Source: Chloroflexota bacterium
Lineage (GTDB): Bacteria; Chloroflexota; Anaerolineae; Caldilineales; Caldilineaceae
Direction of reading: 5' to 3'
DNA: 64,000 nucleotides
NCBI GenBank assembly: GCA_003451595.1
Contig: DMDA01000114.1
Coordinates: forward strand, 3,860-67,859
Made by a program: the position numbers and the translations under genes. The notes below the pieces were generated by a model. That model ran no database searches. It had not been told where the DNA came from and saw only the letters and a program-made list of their open reading frames with translations. This document shows, piece after piece, positions 27,903-37,487 of this stretch (within the stretch, counting starts at the first letter, position 1; each line of letters begins with the position of its first letter).

Positions 27903-28979
27903 TTGATCCGTTACATCTCCCGGCGAGTCGTGCTCGCCATTCCAGTATTACTTGGCATCTTGTTCATTACCTTCATCCTCAATCGCCTGATTCCTGGCGA
28001 TCCATGCCGCGCCATGTTGGGCGAAAAGGCAACGGATGAAGTGTGCGATGCTTTTTTCAAGCGCTATGGCCTTGATCAGCCGCCGGTCATCCAGTTTGGC
28101 TATTATTTGGGGCGGGTAGTGACCGGCGATCTGGGTGACTCAATGCGGTTTGGCCGCCCCGTGACAGACATGTTGATGGAGCGCTTGCCGGTGACCATCG
28201 AACTGGCGCTGCTTTCGCTGCTGGTGGCGACGGTGATTGGCGTCATCCTGGGCGTGATTGCCGCTTACTGGCAGAACTCGCCCGTTGATGTGTTCACAAT
28301 GATCTTTGCCAACCTCGGCGTTTCCGTCCCGGTCTTTGTGCTTGGTCTCCTTGCCGCCTATCTGTTTGCTGTGGTGCTCAAGGATACACCGGTGGCGCTG
28401 CCGCCCTCTGGTCGGCTCACGGCAGGCGTGCGCGTCGAACCGATTGCTGTTGCCTGGGGGCTAGAGTCCCTGAGCGGCCCGCTGCGCGGTTTCCTCGACT
28501 TCTTGTCGCAGATGTATGTCATCAATGGCCTACTGACTTTCAACTGGAAACTGTTTGGCGACGCTGCCCGCCATTTGGTGTTACCCGTGCTGGTGTTGTC
28601 AACCATTCCCATGTCTGTCATTGCACGTATGACGCGTTCCAGTTTGCTAGAAGTGATGACACTCGATTACATGCGCACCGCGCGCGCCAAGGGGCTGAAC
28701 GAACGCAATGTTGTCTTCCGGCACGCCATGCGCAACGCACTGCTGCCTGTCGTGACCGTCGTTGGGCTATCTCTGGGGGGGCTATTGAGCGGCGCTGTAC
28801 TGACGGAAACGATTTTCGGGCTGACCGGCGTCGGTCGCACCATGTTTGACGCCATTTCCTCGCGCGACTACGGCGTCATCCAGGGATTCACACTGGTCAT
28901 CGCCTTCACCTATGTCGTTGTCAATTTGCTGGTCGATATTTCTTACGCTGTACTCGATCCACGCATCCGCCTGGGCTAG
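27903..28979 (+). CDS. ABC transporter permease, DppB type (TTG start)
   Basis: A 358-residue permease beginning IRYISRRVVLAIPVLLGILF, a typical DppB start. The first periplasmic loop contains PGDPCRAMLGEKA, and the ATPase-contact loop is DYMRTARAKGLNERNVVFRH. The end, ISYAVLDPRIRLG, is diagnostic. It carries a ~20-residue insert in the middle periplasmic region (VALPPSGRLTAGVRVEPI), frequent in this subgroup. The start is TTG at 27903: an in-frame TAA lies at 27876 and no ATG is available, while the purine-rich GAAGAAGTAAG serves as a ribosome site. A rare start and the hairpin in front both suggest lower output than the SBP gene. Confidence 0.92.
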   Translation: MIRYISRRVVLAIPVLLGILFITFILNRLIPGDPCRAMLGEKATDEVCDAFFKRYGLDQPPVIQFGYYLGRVVTGDLGDSMRFGRPVTDMLMERLPVTIELALLSLLVATVIGVILGVIAAYWQNSPVDVFTMIFANLGVSVPVFVLGLLAAYLFAVVLKDTPVALPPSGRLTAGVRVEPIAVAWGLESLSGPLRGFLDFLSQMYVINGLLTFNWKLFGDAARHLVLPVLVLSTIPMSVIARMTRSSLLEVMTLDYMRTARAKGLNERNVVFRHAMRNALLPVVTVVGLSLGGLLSGAVLTETIFGLTGVGRTMFDAISSRDYGVIQGFTLVIAFTYVVVNLLVDISYAVLDPRIRLG

Positions 28980-29000
28980 ACAGCGCATTCACGAGATACT

Positions 29001-29942
29001 ATGAGCGTAACTGCTGCAACGGCGCCGGCATCGGTCGAGCCGATCTTCAACACCAAACCACGCGGACTATGGAGCACTGCGTTTCGGCGGCTCTTTCGGC
29101 GCCGTTCTGCCATCATCGGCATGATCATCCTGGCTGCGCTGATCCTGGTTGCTATCTTTGCCCCCGTGCTGGCAACGCATGACCCTACCAAGTCTCTGAT
29201 TGGGATTGAAAATGTTCAGAAACGTCAGGGGCCGTGTATTCACTGGTTGGGCTGTCCGTCCGATCAGCCGCAACATTACTTTGGATTGGATGGCAACGTG
29301 CGCGACCTCTATAGCCGCATTCTCTTTGGCGCGCGGCTGTCATTGCTGGTTGGCATTGTCTCCGTTGGCTTTGCCATCGTGATCGGGGCATTTCTCGGCG
29401 CCATCTCTGGCTACATGGGTGGCTGGACCGACAACCTCATCATGGGGCTGATGGATATCATGCTGGCTTTTCCAAGCCTGATCCTGGCGATTGCCATCGT
29501 TACTGTGTTAGGCCCCGGGCTGCTCAACACCCTGCTCGCCATCGGGATCGTCAGCATTCCGGTGTATGCACGCATTATGCGTTCCAGTGTACTTGCGATC
29601 AAACAGCAGGACTATGTGATGGCGGATCGTTCGATCGGCGTGCCCTCTGGGCGTATTCTCTTTGGCAATATCTTACCCAACGCACTGACGCCGCTTATCG
29701 TGCAAGGCACGCTGGGCATTGCCGTCGCTATCCTCGACGCCGCCGCGCTCTCCTTCCTCGGCCTGGGCGCACAGCCGCCAACGCCAGAGTGGGGGTCCAT
29801 GATTGGCCAGGAGCGCAACCAGGTCTTCACGGCGCCGCATCTCATCATCTTCCCTGGTTTTGCGCTGATCTTGACCGTGCTTGGCTTCAACTTGCTCGGC
29901 GACGGTCTGCGCGACGCGCTGGATGTGCGGCAGCGATCGTAG
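29001..29942 (+). CDS. ABC transporter permease, DppC type
   Basis: A 313-residue permease with a long cytoplasmic N-terminus (LWSTAFRRLFRRRSAIIG) and the DppC core. In the first periplasmic loop it has two Cys (GPCIHWLGCPSDQPQHY), a common extension in this subgroup, before GLDGNVRDLYSRILFGARLSL, which replaces the usual GTDxxGRD motif in part. The contact loop is DYVMADRSIGVPSGRILFGN, and AALSFLGLGAQPPTPEWGSM closes the core. It completes the second unit. No ATP-binding subunit is encoded in either unit. In the gap before the next gene (29943-30052) nothing was recognised. Confidence 0.92.
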   Translation: MSVTAATAPASVEPIFNTKPRGLWSTAFRRLFRRRSAIIGMIILAALILVAIFAPVLATHDPTKSLIGIENVQKRQGPCIHWLGCPSDQPQHYFGLDGNVRDLYSRILFGARLSLLVGIVSVGFAIVIGAFLGAISGYMGGWTDNLIMGLMDIMLAFPSLILAIAIVTVLGPGLLNTLLAIGIVSIPVYARIMRSSVLAIKQQDYVMADRSIGVPSGRILFGNILPNALTPLIVQGTLGIAVAILDAAALSFLGLGAQPPTPEWGSMIGQERNQVFTAPHLIIFPGFALILTVLGFNLLGDGLRDALDVRQRS

Positions 29943-30052
29943 CTTTGCCCATCAGTGCAACCATGATGGCGTATAAAAGATTATTATACTTTGGCGAGTT
30001 GATTTTTCATGGAGATAATTGCCATCCATAATCGTCCTTTGGGGGCTGACCT

Positions 30053-31054
30053 TTACCTCACCAGCCCTAACCGCGCCCGCATCGCCCCGTCGAAGTCGCC
30101 GATGAATGTCCACCAGTTGGTCAGCGGCCGTCCGCGATAGGTGAGACCGTTGTCAGCGCCCGGTAGACTCTGCATCCAGTAGATGAACCACTTCAGACTG
30201 TCCCCTTGCCAGCGGTCGCAGTTGATCGGGATTTTTTGACCGCCGCCGTCGGGACGCCAATCTTCGATGTCGCTCATGACGACGGTGCGATTGCGCCAGT
30301 CATAGTCGCGTTCACCGTTAGGTGGATAGTGCGCCCACCCGCAGCGCCCCTCGCCCGGTTTGCCCACAAATTTGTTCCAGAAGAGGTCGGGATCAATGTG
30401 GCGCAGCACCGCCTCGATCTGGTGCATGTGATCTTCCACCGCCTCGGACGGGCCACGCCCGTAATTGTAGTGGTAGACGGTGTAAGTGCGGTCGAAGACA
30501 GGGAGATCGTGCGGGTCACGGTCACTGTTGCTGATGTCGCCCCATGGCCCGGCCATGTTCGACTCCCACAGGTCGATGACGCCGCCGTGATAGCCCCAAA
30601 TCCAGATTTCCTTGACGCCTTCTACCATCACCCAACGCCGGGCATCGATGCGCGCCATGATGGCGTTATAGTCGGTCATCAGCACACGATGACCGGGTTT
30701 GCGCCAAGTGGGCAGCGGCTCCAGAAATTCCAGGCTGCCGACGACCGTGTAGTGCAGGCTTGGCGTTGCCGCAGGCCGCTGGTAGGCGCGAAAACGGCTG
30801 CCCTGCTCCAACGCTGCGATGACTTGCGCCGTCGTGGTGCGCGTGTGGGTGCGAATCACATCTAGCGGCGCGGCAACATCGCCGGTGACGCTGCGGTCGA
30901 TGAGGTTGCCTTTGGTGGGAAAGTAGTGAACGAGCAGGACAGGAATCTCAAATTGTGCCGACGTCAGTTGGGTCGCATCGATTGCTGGCGTCGCCGATGC
31001 GTGCGAAGAGTCGATGCGCAGCAACTGCTTCAACCACATAAGCAAGTCGTTCAT
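30053..31054 (-). CDS. Conserved-looking protein of unknown function
   Basis: A 333-residue soluble protein that I do not recognise. It has no signal peptide or membrane helix. It is rich in Trp, Tyr and His, with motifs such as VLMTDYNAIMARIDARR, IWIWGYHGG, YHYNYGRGPSEAVEDHMHQIE, GRCGWAHYPPNGERDYDWRN and WKFIYWMQSLPG-like stretches. The pattern of conserved-looking His and Asp residues (HHYNYGRG, EDHMHQ, CGWAHYP) suggests an enzyme rather than a structural protein. A strong AAAGGAGAAAT ribosome site lies just before the ATG. It is downstream of sodA on the same strand but separated from it by a good terminator, so it probably has its own promoter. Confidence 0.7.
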   Translation of the reverse strand: MNDLLMWLKQLLRIDSSHASATPAIDATQLTSAQFEIPVLLVHYFPTKGNLIDRSVTGDVAAPLDVIRTHTRTTTAQVIAALEQGSRFRAYQRPAATPSLHYTVVGSLEFLEPLPTWRKPGHRVLMTDYNAIMARIDARRWVMVEGVKEIWIWGYHGGVIDLWESNMAGPWGDISNSDRDPHDLPVFDRTYTVYHYNYGRGPSEAVEDHMHQIEAVLRHIDPDLFWNKFVGKPGEGRCGWAHYPPNGERDYDWRNRTVVMSDIEDWRPDGGGQKIPINCDRWQGDSLKWFIYWMQSLPGADNGLTYRGRPLTNWWTFIGDFDGAMRARLGLVR

Positions 31055-31097
31055 AGCGGATTTCTCCTTTCACCCGGACGGTGAGAGACCCGCGCTC

Positions 31098-31133
31098 AAA
31101 AAATTGCGGGCGACCCTCACGGATCGCCCGCAA
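31098..31133 (-). terminator. Intrinsic terminator of sodA
   Basis: On the minus strand TTGCGGGCGA and TCGCCCGCAA (31104-31133, 10-bp arms, 10-base loop) are followed at once by TTTTTT (31103-31098). It lies 49 bases after the sodA stop and 44 bases before the next gene. This is the clearest intrinsic terminator in the window. Confidence 0.92.
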
Positions 31134-31181
31134 CATTGCGCATGTTTTGTGGAAATGTGCGACCCGGTGCGGAAGAGCGTC

Positions 31182-31793
31182 CTACTTGGTTGCCGCTGCG
31201 TAAAGCCTGGCGACTTCAGCCCAATTCACCACGTTCCACCACGCGTCCAGGTAATCAGGGCGGCGATTCTGGTAATTCAGGTAATAGGCATGCTCCCACA
31301 CATCCACACCCAGGATCGGCGTGTCGCCCTGCATCAGCGGGCTATCCTGGTTGGGCAGACTATAAGCCTCAAGGCTGCCATCACCCTTGACGACCAACCA
31401 CGCCCAGCCGCTGCCAAAGCGACCAACGCCCAGCGCCTTGAACTTGGCCTTGAACTCGTCGAAACTACCCCACTTGGCGTTGATCGCTTCAGCCAGCGCG
31501 CCCGTCGGTGCGCCGCCTGCATTCGGCCCCATGATTGTCCAGAAGAGGCTGTGGTTGGCATGACCGCCGCCATTGTTGCGTACAGCCGTGCGAATGTTTT
31601 CCGGCACGCTGTCGATCTTGCGACAGATTTCCTCGATGCTCATGTTCTCCCATTCGGTGCCGGCAATCGCATTGTTCAGGTTGGTGATGTACGCCTGATG
31701 ATGCTTGGTGTGATGAATATTCATCGTGCGGGCGTCGATATAGGGTTCAAGCGCGTTCTCTGCATACGGCAGAGCAGGTAAGGTAAAAGCCAT
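31182..31793 (-). CDS. sodA: Superoxide dismutase, Mn/Fe type
   Basis: A 203-residue cytoplasmic enzyme converting superoxide to oxygen and hydrogen peroxide. The metal ligands are His27 (NIHHTKHH), His81 (GGGHANHSLFW), Asp164 and His168 (VDVWEHAYY). GSGWAWLV and NQDSPLM are typical of the manganese-type branch, though metal use cannot be proven from sequence. AAGGAGG lies 7 bases before the ATG. A possible promoter (31892-31919) and a 25-bp palindrome lie upstream, and a strong terminator follows, so the gene is monocistronic. Its presence fits an aerobic or oxygen-exposed organism. Confidence 0.97.
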   Translation of the reverse strand: MAFTLPALPYAENALEPYIDARTMNIHHTKHHQAYITNLNNAIAGTEWENMSIEEICRKIDSVPENIRTAVRNNGGGHANHSLFWTIMGPNAGGAPTGALAEAINAKWGSFDEFKAKFKALGVGRFGSGWAWLVVKGDGSLEAYSLPNQDSPLMQGDTPILGVDVWEHAYYLNYQNRRPDYLDAWWNVVNWAEVARLYAAATK

Positions 31794-31891
31794 GAAAAAC
31801 CTCCTTGTGTAAGTCAGGCATTATTGAAACGTGCAAATTGAATCACACAACTTGTAACTATCGCATGAGAGCGAGCTGATTTCCGTGCCGC

Positions 31892-31958
31892 AGTATACAA
31901 ACTTGTGCGGATTGGTCAGCCTGAAGGTTACACCTGGACAAAATCTAGGCTTGTCCAG
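31892..31958 (-). promoter_or_regulatory. Possible sodA promoter and upstream palindrome
   Basis: On the minus strand, CTGACC (31919-31914) and TATACT (31897-31892) are spaced by 16 bases and would give a leader of about 90 bases. Just upstream lies a palindrome, CTGGACAA-N9-TTGTCCAG (31934-31958), suitable for a dimeric regulator. A small hairpin GCTGTG/CACAGC lies at 31997-32012. Nothing else was recognised in 31794-32101. Confidence 0.45.
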
Positions 31959-32101
31959 TGGCTGCGACCTTTGTGTGAGTTTTGAGCTTGGCCAACGCTG
32001 TGTTTGCACAGCGACCTTTGGGGCAGATCACATCTTTGTCTAGCCAGGGCGGACGATGGCTTGGCAAAGGTGTGACCTGCATAATCTTTGTGAAAGCCGT
32101 G

Positions 32102-34051
<1,950 letters not shown>

Positions 34052-34091
34052 GGCGCCCCTCAATTTGGCAAATAGTCTTGTGAGCAATGAA

Positions 34092-34904
34092 CTAGAATGT
34101 ATCGTTTGGTTTGCTTGCAATCAGGATCAGATGGTCGCTGCCATCGGCATAGGGCGCGCCATCGAAGTCGCCCCACACTTCCTCCACGATGAGGCCGGCG
34201 CATTGCAACATCAACTCTGCCTCGCTGCGCCACAGAAACCGCAGTGTGAATGGGCAAGTCGTGCGCTGAGCGCGCCCGTCAGCGAAGATTTCTTCGTAGA
34301 TGAAGATCGTCTCCTGCAGTTGTTCCGCCAGATTGAGCCGACGCACGCTCCACTTGAGCACCTCCGCACCGCTGCTCTCATCTTGCCAGCGGTCGGCCAA
34401 CTCCATCACCCCGTCGACGGCAAACAGGCGCGGCAGGTCAGGATTGAAGAGTTCGAGCGCTAACCGCCCGCCAGGGCGCAGATGTCGCGCTGCATTGCGC
34501 AGCGCCGTTATTTGATCCTCGACGCTGGTCAAGTGCATCAACGTATTGCTGACACAAAAGGCGAAGGCGTAATCTTTGCGCGGCAGATCGAAGGTGCGCA
34601 GATCGGCCTCCACAAGCTGGGCGGATGTGCGTCCTTGCCGGGCGAGTTTTTCCGCCGCCCGCGCCAACAGCGCCGGGCTGATGTCAACGCCGGTGATGTC
34701 ATGGCCAGCCGCCGCTAACGGCAGCAGCACGCGTCCCGTGCCACAACCAAGCTCCAGCAGCGGGTCGCCCCATTCGGCAGCGAGCATCGCCATCAGCTCG
34801 ATGTCGTCGGTGTAGTCGCGGTAATCGCCGTCGTAAAAGCGGGCAAAACGGTCAAAGATCGTGCTCTCAGGTGACGGTGTGCTCTCAGGTGACGGTGTGT
34901 GCAT
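34092..34904 (-). CDS. Class I SAM-dependent methyltransferase
   Basis: A 270-residue protein with a Methyltransf_25-like core. The SAM-binding motif I is LLELGCGTGRVLLPLA (about residues 50-65), motif II is DITGVDISPALLARA, and the acidic loop is VEADLRTFDL. The following FAFCVSNTLMHL and LRPGGRLALELFNP are motifs III and IV. The substrate is unknown. The ATG at 34904 is chosen; starts at 34916 or 34970 are possible. No ribosome site is seen for any of them. The first codons contain an 18-base tandem duplication encoding a repeated TPSPES. The stop is 40 bases before the amylosucrase start, so the two are probably co-transcribed. Confidence 0.88.
   Translation of the reverse strand: MHTPSPESTPSPESTIFDRFARFYDGDYRDYTDDIELMAMLAAEWGDPLLELGCGTGRVLLPLAAAGHDITGVDISPALLARAAEKLARQGRTSAQLVEADLRTFDLPRKDYAFAFCVSNTLMHLTSVEDQITALRNAARHLRPGGRLALELFNPDLPRLFAVDGVMELADRWQDESSGAEVLKWSVRRLNLAEQLQETIFIYEEIFADGRAQRTTCPFTLRFLWRSEAELMLQCAGLIVEEVWGDFDGAPYADGSDHLILIASKPNDTF
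34861..34896. repeat. Exact 18-bp tandem duplication in a coding region
   Basis: GTGCTCTCAGGTGACGGT occurs twice without a gap (34861-34878 and 34879-34896). It encodes two copies of a six-residue Ser/Pro-rich stretch at the N-terminus of the methyltransferase. Being in frame, it does not disturb the protein core. Confidence 0.9.
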
Positions 34905-34947
34905 AAGCACAATCATACAGGTATCAACGTGCAGGGAAAAATATGAT

Positions 34948-34976
34948 TTTACAGATGTAGCAAGATGCATTATACT
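34948..34976 (+). promoter_or_regulatory. Strong promoter upstream of greA leader
   Basis: TTTACA (34948-34953) and TATACT (34971-34976) are separated by 17 bases, each one base from consensus, in an AT-rich stretch. Transcription would begin near 34983, some 310 bases before the greA start. The divergent methyltransferase gene begins just upstream. Confidence 0.75.
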
Positions 34977-34982
34977 GTGTGC

Positions 34983-35071
34983 CAGCTTGATGGGCCGACC
35001 TGCACCGGGTCGGCGTTTGCTTTCGTAGCCAGGACATTACGTGCGCGCCGCCTGAATCAGGCGGTGTTTTT
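34983..35071 (+). ncRNA. Candidate small RNA or attenuated greA leader (GraL-like arrangement)
   Basis: Between the promoter at 34948 and a terminator at 35048-35071 an RNA of about 90 bases would form. It contains a hairpin GCCGACC/GGTCGGC (34994-35014) followed by GTTTGCTTTCG, then the terminator stem. No open frame of note lies in it. In E. coli, greA is likewise preceded by a leader terminator producing the GraL small RNA; sequence similarity to GraL is not claimed. Confidence 0.5.
35048..35071 (+). terminator. Intrinsic terminator in the greA leader
   Basis: CCGCCTGA and TCAGGCGG (35048-35064) form an 8-bp GC-rich stem with a one-base centre, followed by TGTTTTTC. It points towards greA and lies about 220 bases before its start. 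Between it and greA there are further small inverted repeats but no second clear promoter. Confidence 0.8.
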
Positions 35072-35292
35072 CATAGCGCAGCGCCTTATGTTGCCAGCGT
35101 GGAAACATCATGCATGTTGGCGGCGTTATGAATGCAGGACGTTTACCTCGTCCGTCATTGCCAGCCAACAACTGTCACGTCCAACACACCGACCGCAAGG
35201 ACTCCAGTGGCTGGGTGACATAGCAGCGGCGCGCATGTGGTGATCGTTATTCAACCGAGGAATCGGAACAGCGTTCCTAGAGAATATTGAGT

Positions 35293-35769
<477 letters not shown>

Positions 35770-35818
35770 GCCGGCGCATCACCTGATCGACCACCAGGTC
35801 ATAGATGGCTTTGTCCAC

Positions 35819-35846
35819 ATGCCCGGCCAGTCGATGCGCCGGGCAT
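35819..35846 (+). terminator. Hairpin between greA and lysS
   Basis: ATGCCCGGC (35819-35827) and GCCGGGCAT (35838-35846) form a 9-bp stem with a 10-base loop, 50 bases after the greA stop and 34 bases before lysS. Only CGTT follows, so it is a weak terminator or a processing/attenuation site that may lower lysS expression from the greA promoter. Confidence 0.55.
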
Positions 35847-35880
35847 CGTTATGCCTATCGCCAGAAATGGAGCAACGCGC

Positions 35881-37434
35881 GTGAACACACCCATTCATCC
35901 TTTGTTCGACCCGGCCAATCTGACCGATCAGGAGGCGGCCCGCCTCAAGAATCTGGAAGGTCTGATCGCTGCCGGCATCGAGCCTTATCCTGCGCGCGCT
36001 CGCCGCACGCACACCATCGCCGCCGCCCGCGCCCTGTACCGGGAAGCAGGCGACGCCGCTCCCGAAGTCAGCGTGACCGGGCGTCTGCGCCGCATCCGCA
36101 TCATGGGTAAGATGAGTTTCGCCGATCTGGAGGATGGCACCGGCGCCATCCAGCTGGTGCTGCGCCAGAGTTCGCTGCCCGGCGATTTCTATGACAACAT
36201 CTGGAAGCGACTGATCGACCTGGGAGACTTTGTCGGCGCCACCGGCAAACTGGGACTCACCAAGACCGGCGAGTTGAGCGTCGAAGTGCGTGACATGCAA
36301 TTCTTGAGCAAGACGCTCAAACCGATGCCAGACAAGTGGCATGGTGTGCGCGACCAGGAGAAGCGGTATCGTCGTCGCTACGTCGATCTGCTTGCCAACC
36401 CGTCAGTGCGTGACATCTTCCGCACACGTGCAGCCATCGTGCGCGCCCTGCGTGAGTATCTTGACAGTGAAGGCTTCCTGGAAGTGGAGACGCCGATCCT
36501 ACAGCCGCTGTACGGCGGCGCGGCGGCGCGGCCTTTTATCACCCATCACAACCAGCTTCATCAGGATTTGTACCTGCGCATCAGCTTCGAACTCTATCTC
36601 AAACGGCTGATCGCTGGCGGCTATGATCGCGTCTATGAGATCGGGCGGGACTTCCGCAATGAAGGCGTGAGCTTCAAGCACAACCCGGAGTTCACCCAGC
36701 TCGAATTTTACGAAGCCTACGCCGACTATCAGGATGTCATGCGTCGCACTGAGGAAATGGTGGCGTATGTGGCGCAACAGGTGACCGGCGGGCTTACACT
36801 CACCTGGCAGGGGCACACCATTGATCTGACGCCACCCTGGCGCCGCATTCCGTTGCGTCAGGCCATCCTCGAAGCCACCGACATCGACTATGAAAGTTAT
36901 CCTGACGCTGAATCGCTGGCCGCCGAAATGCGCCGCCGCGGTCACGAACCCGACCCGCGCAGCACGTGGGGTAAACTGGTCGACAGCCTGATGGCAAAGT
37001 ATGTTGAGCCAAACCTGATCCAGCCGACCTTCCTCATCGATTACCCGCGTGATGTTAGTCCCCTGGCCAAAGGTTCACCCCATGACCCGCGCCAGGTCGA
37101 GCGCTTCGAGGGTTTCATGGTGGGCATGGAGGTCTGCAATGCGTTCAGTGAAATCAACGACCCCATCGACCAGCTGCAGCGCTTTGTCGACGAGTCGTAT
37201 CGTGCACGTCACGGTGACGACGAGGCGCACCCAATCGATGAGGATTACATCGAGGCGCTCAGCTACGGAATGCCGCCTACCGGCGGCTTTGGCATGGGCA
37301 TCGACCGGCTCACGATGATCTTCACCAACACCGACACGATCCGTGAAGTGATCCTGTTCCCGCATCTGCGCACGATCAAAGAGGGCGGCGAGCAGGAAAC
37401 GGATGAGGGTGAGGATGTGCCTGGCGCACAATGA
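35881..37434 (+). CDS. lysS: Lysyl-tRNA synthetase, class II
   Basis: A 517-residue enzyme that charges tRNA-Lys. The N-terminal OB-fold anticodon-binding domain (about 50-160) includes VTGRLRRIRIMGKMSFADLED. The class II catalytic core shows motif 1 (RTRAAIVRALREYLDSEGFLEVETP), motif 2 (YEIGRDFRNEGVSFKHNPEFT) and motif 3 (GGFGMGIDRLTMIFT). A GTG start at 35881 has GGAG 8 bases upstream. An ATG at 35851 would add ten residues lying next to the hairpin. An insert after motif 2 (residues about 310-365, EATDIDYESYPDAESL) is of normal size. The gene converges on the membrane-protein gene at 37488. Confidence 0.96.
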   Translation: MNTPIHPLFDPANLTDQEAARLKNLEGLIAAGIEPYPARARRTHTIAAARALYREAGDAAPEVSVTGRLRRIRIMGKMSFADLEDGTGAIQLVLRQSSLPGDFYDNIWKRLIDLGDFVGATGKLGLTKTGELSVEVRDMQFLSKTLKPMPDKWHGVRDQEKRYRRRYVDLLANPSVRDIFRTRAAIVRALREYLDSEGFLEVETPILQPLYGGAAARPFITHHNQLHQDLYLRISFELYLKRLIAGGYDRVYEIGRDFRNEGVSFKHNPEFTQLEFYEAYADYQDVMRRTEEMVAYVAQQVTGGLTLTWQGHTIDLTPPWRRIPLRQAILEATDIDYESYPDAESLAAEMRRRGHEPDPRSTWGKLVDSLMAKYVEPNLIQPTFLIDYPRDVSPLAKGSPHDPRQVERFEGFMVGMEVCNAFSEINDPIDQLQRFVDESYRARHGDDEAHPIDEDYIEALSYGMPPTGGFGMGIDRLTMIFTNTDTIREVILFPHLRTIKEGGEQETDEGEDVPGAQ

Positions 37435-37487
37435 CGCGTCATGACTGTCAAGCGGGTGATGCACAGGCGCCAGCATCGCCCGCCGCC

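Noticed and set aside
34092..34120. TTG start of amylosucrase overlapping the methyltransferase gene
   Set aside because: ATG at 34051 has GAGGGG in front and gives the usual amylosucrase length.
35071..35292. T-box leader or tRNA gene before greA/lysS
   Set aside because: No AGGGTGGNACCGCG-like T-box sequence and no tRNA cloverleaf; only short inverted repeats were seen.
35851..35880. ATG at 35851 as lysS start
   Set aside because: The ATG follows a hairpin closely and has no ribosome site; GTG at 35881 has GGAG at 8 bases and gives the normal N-terminus.
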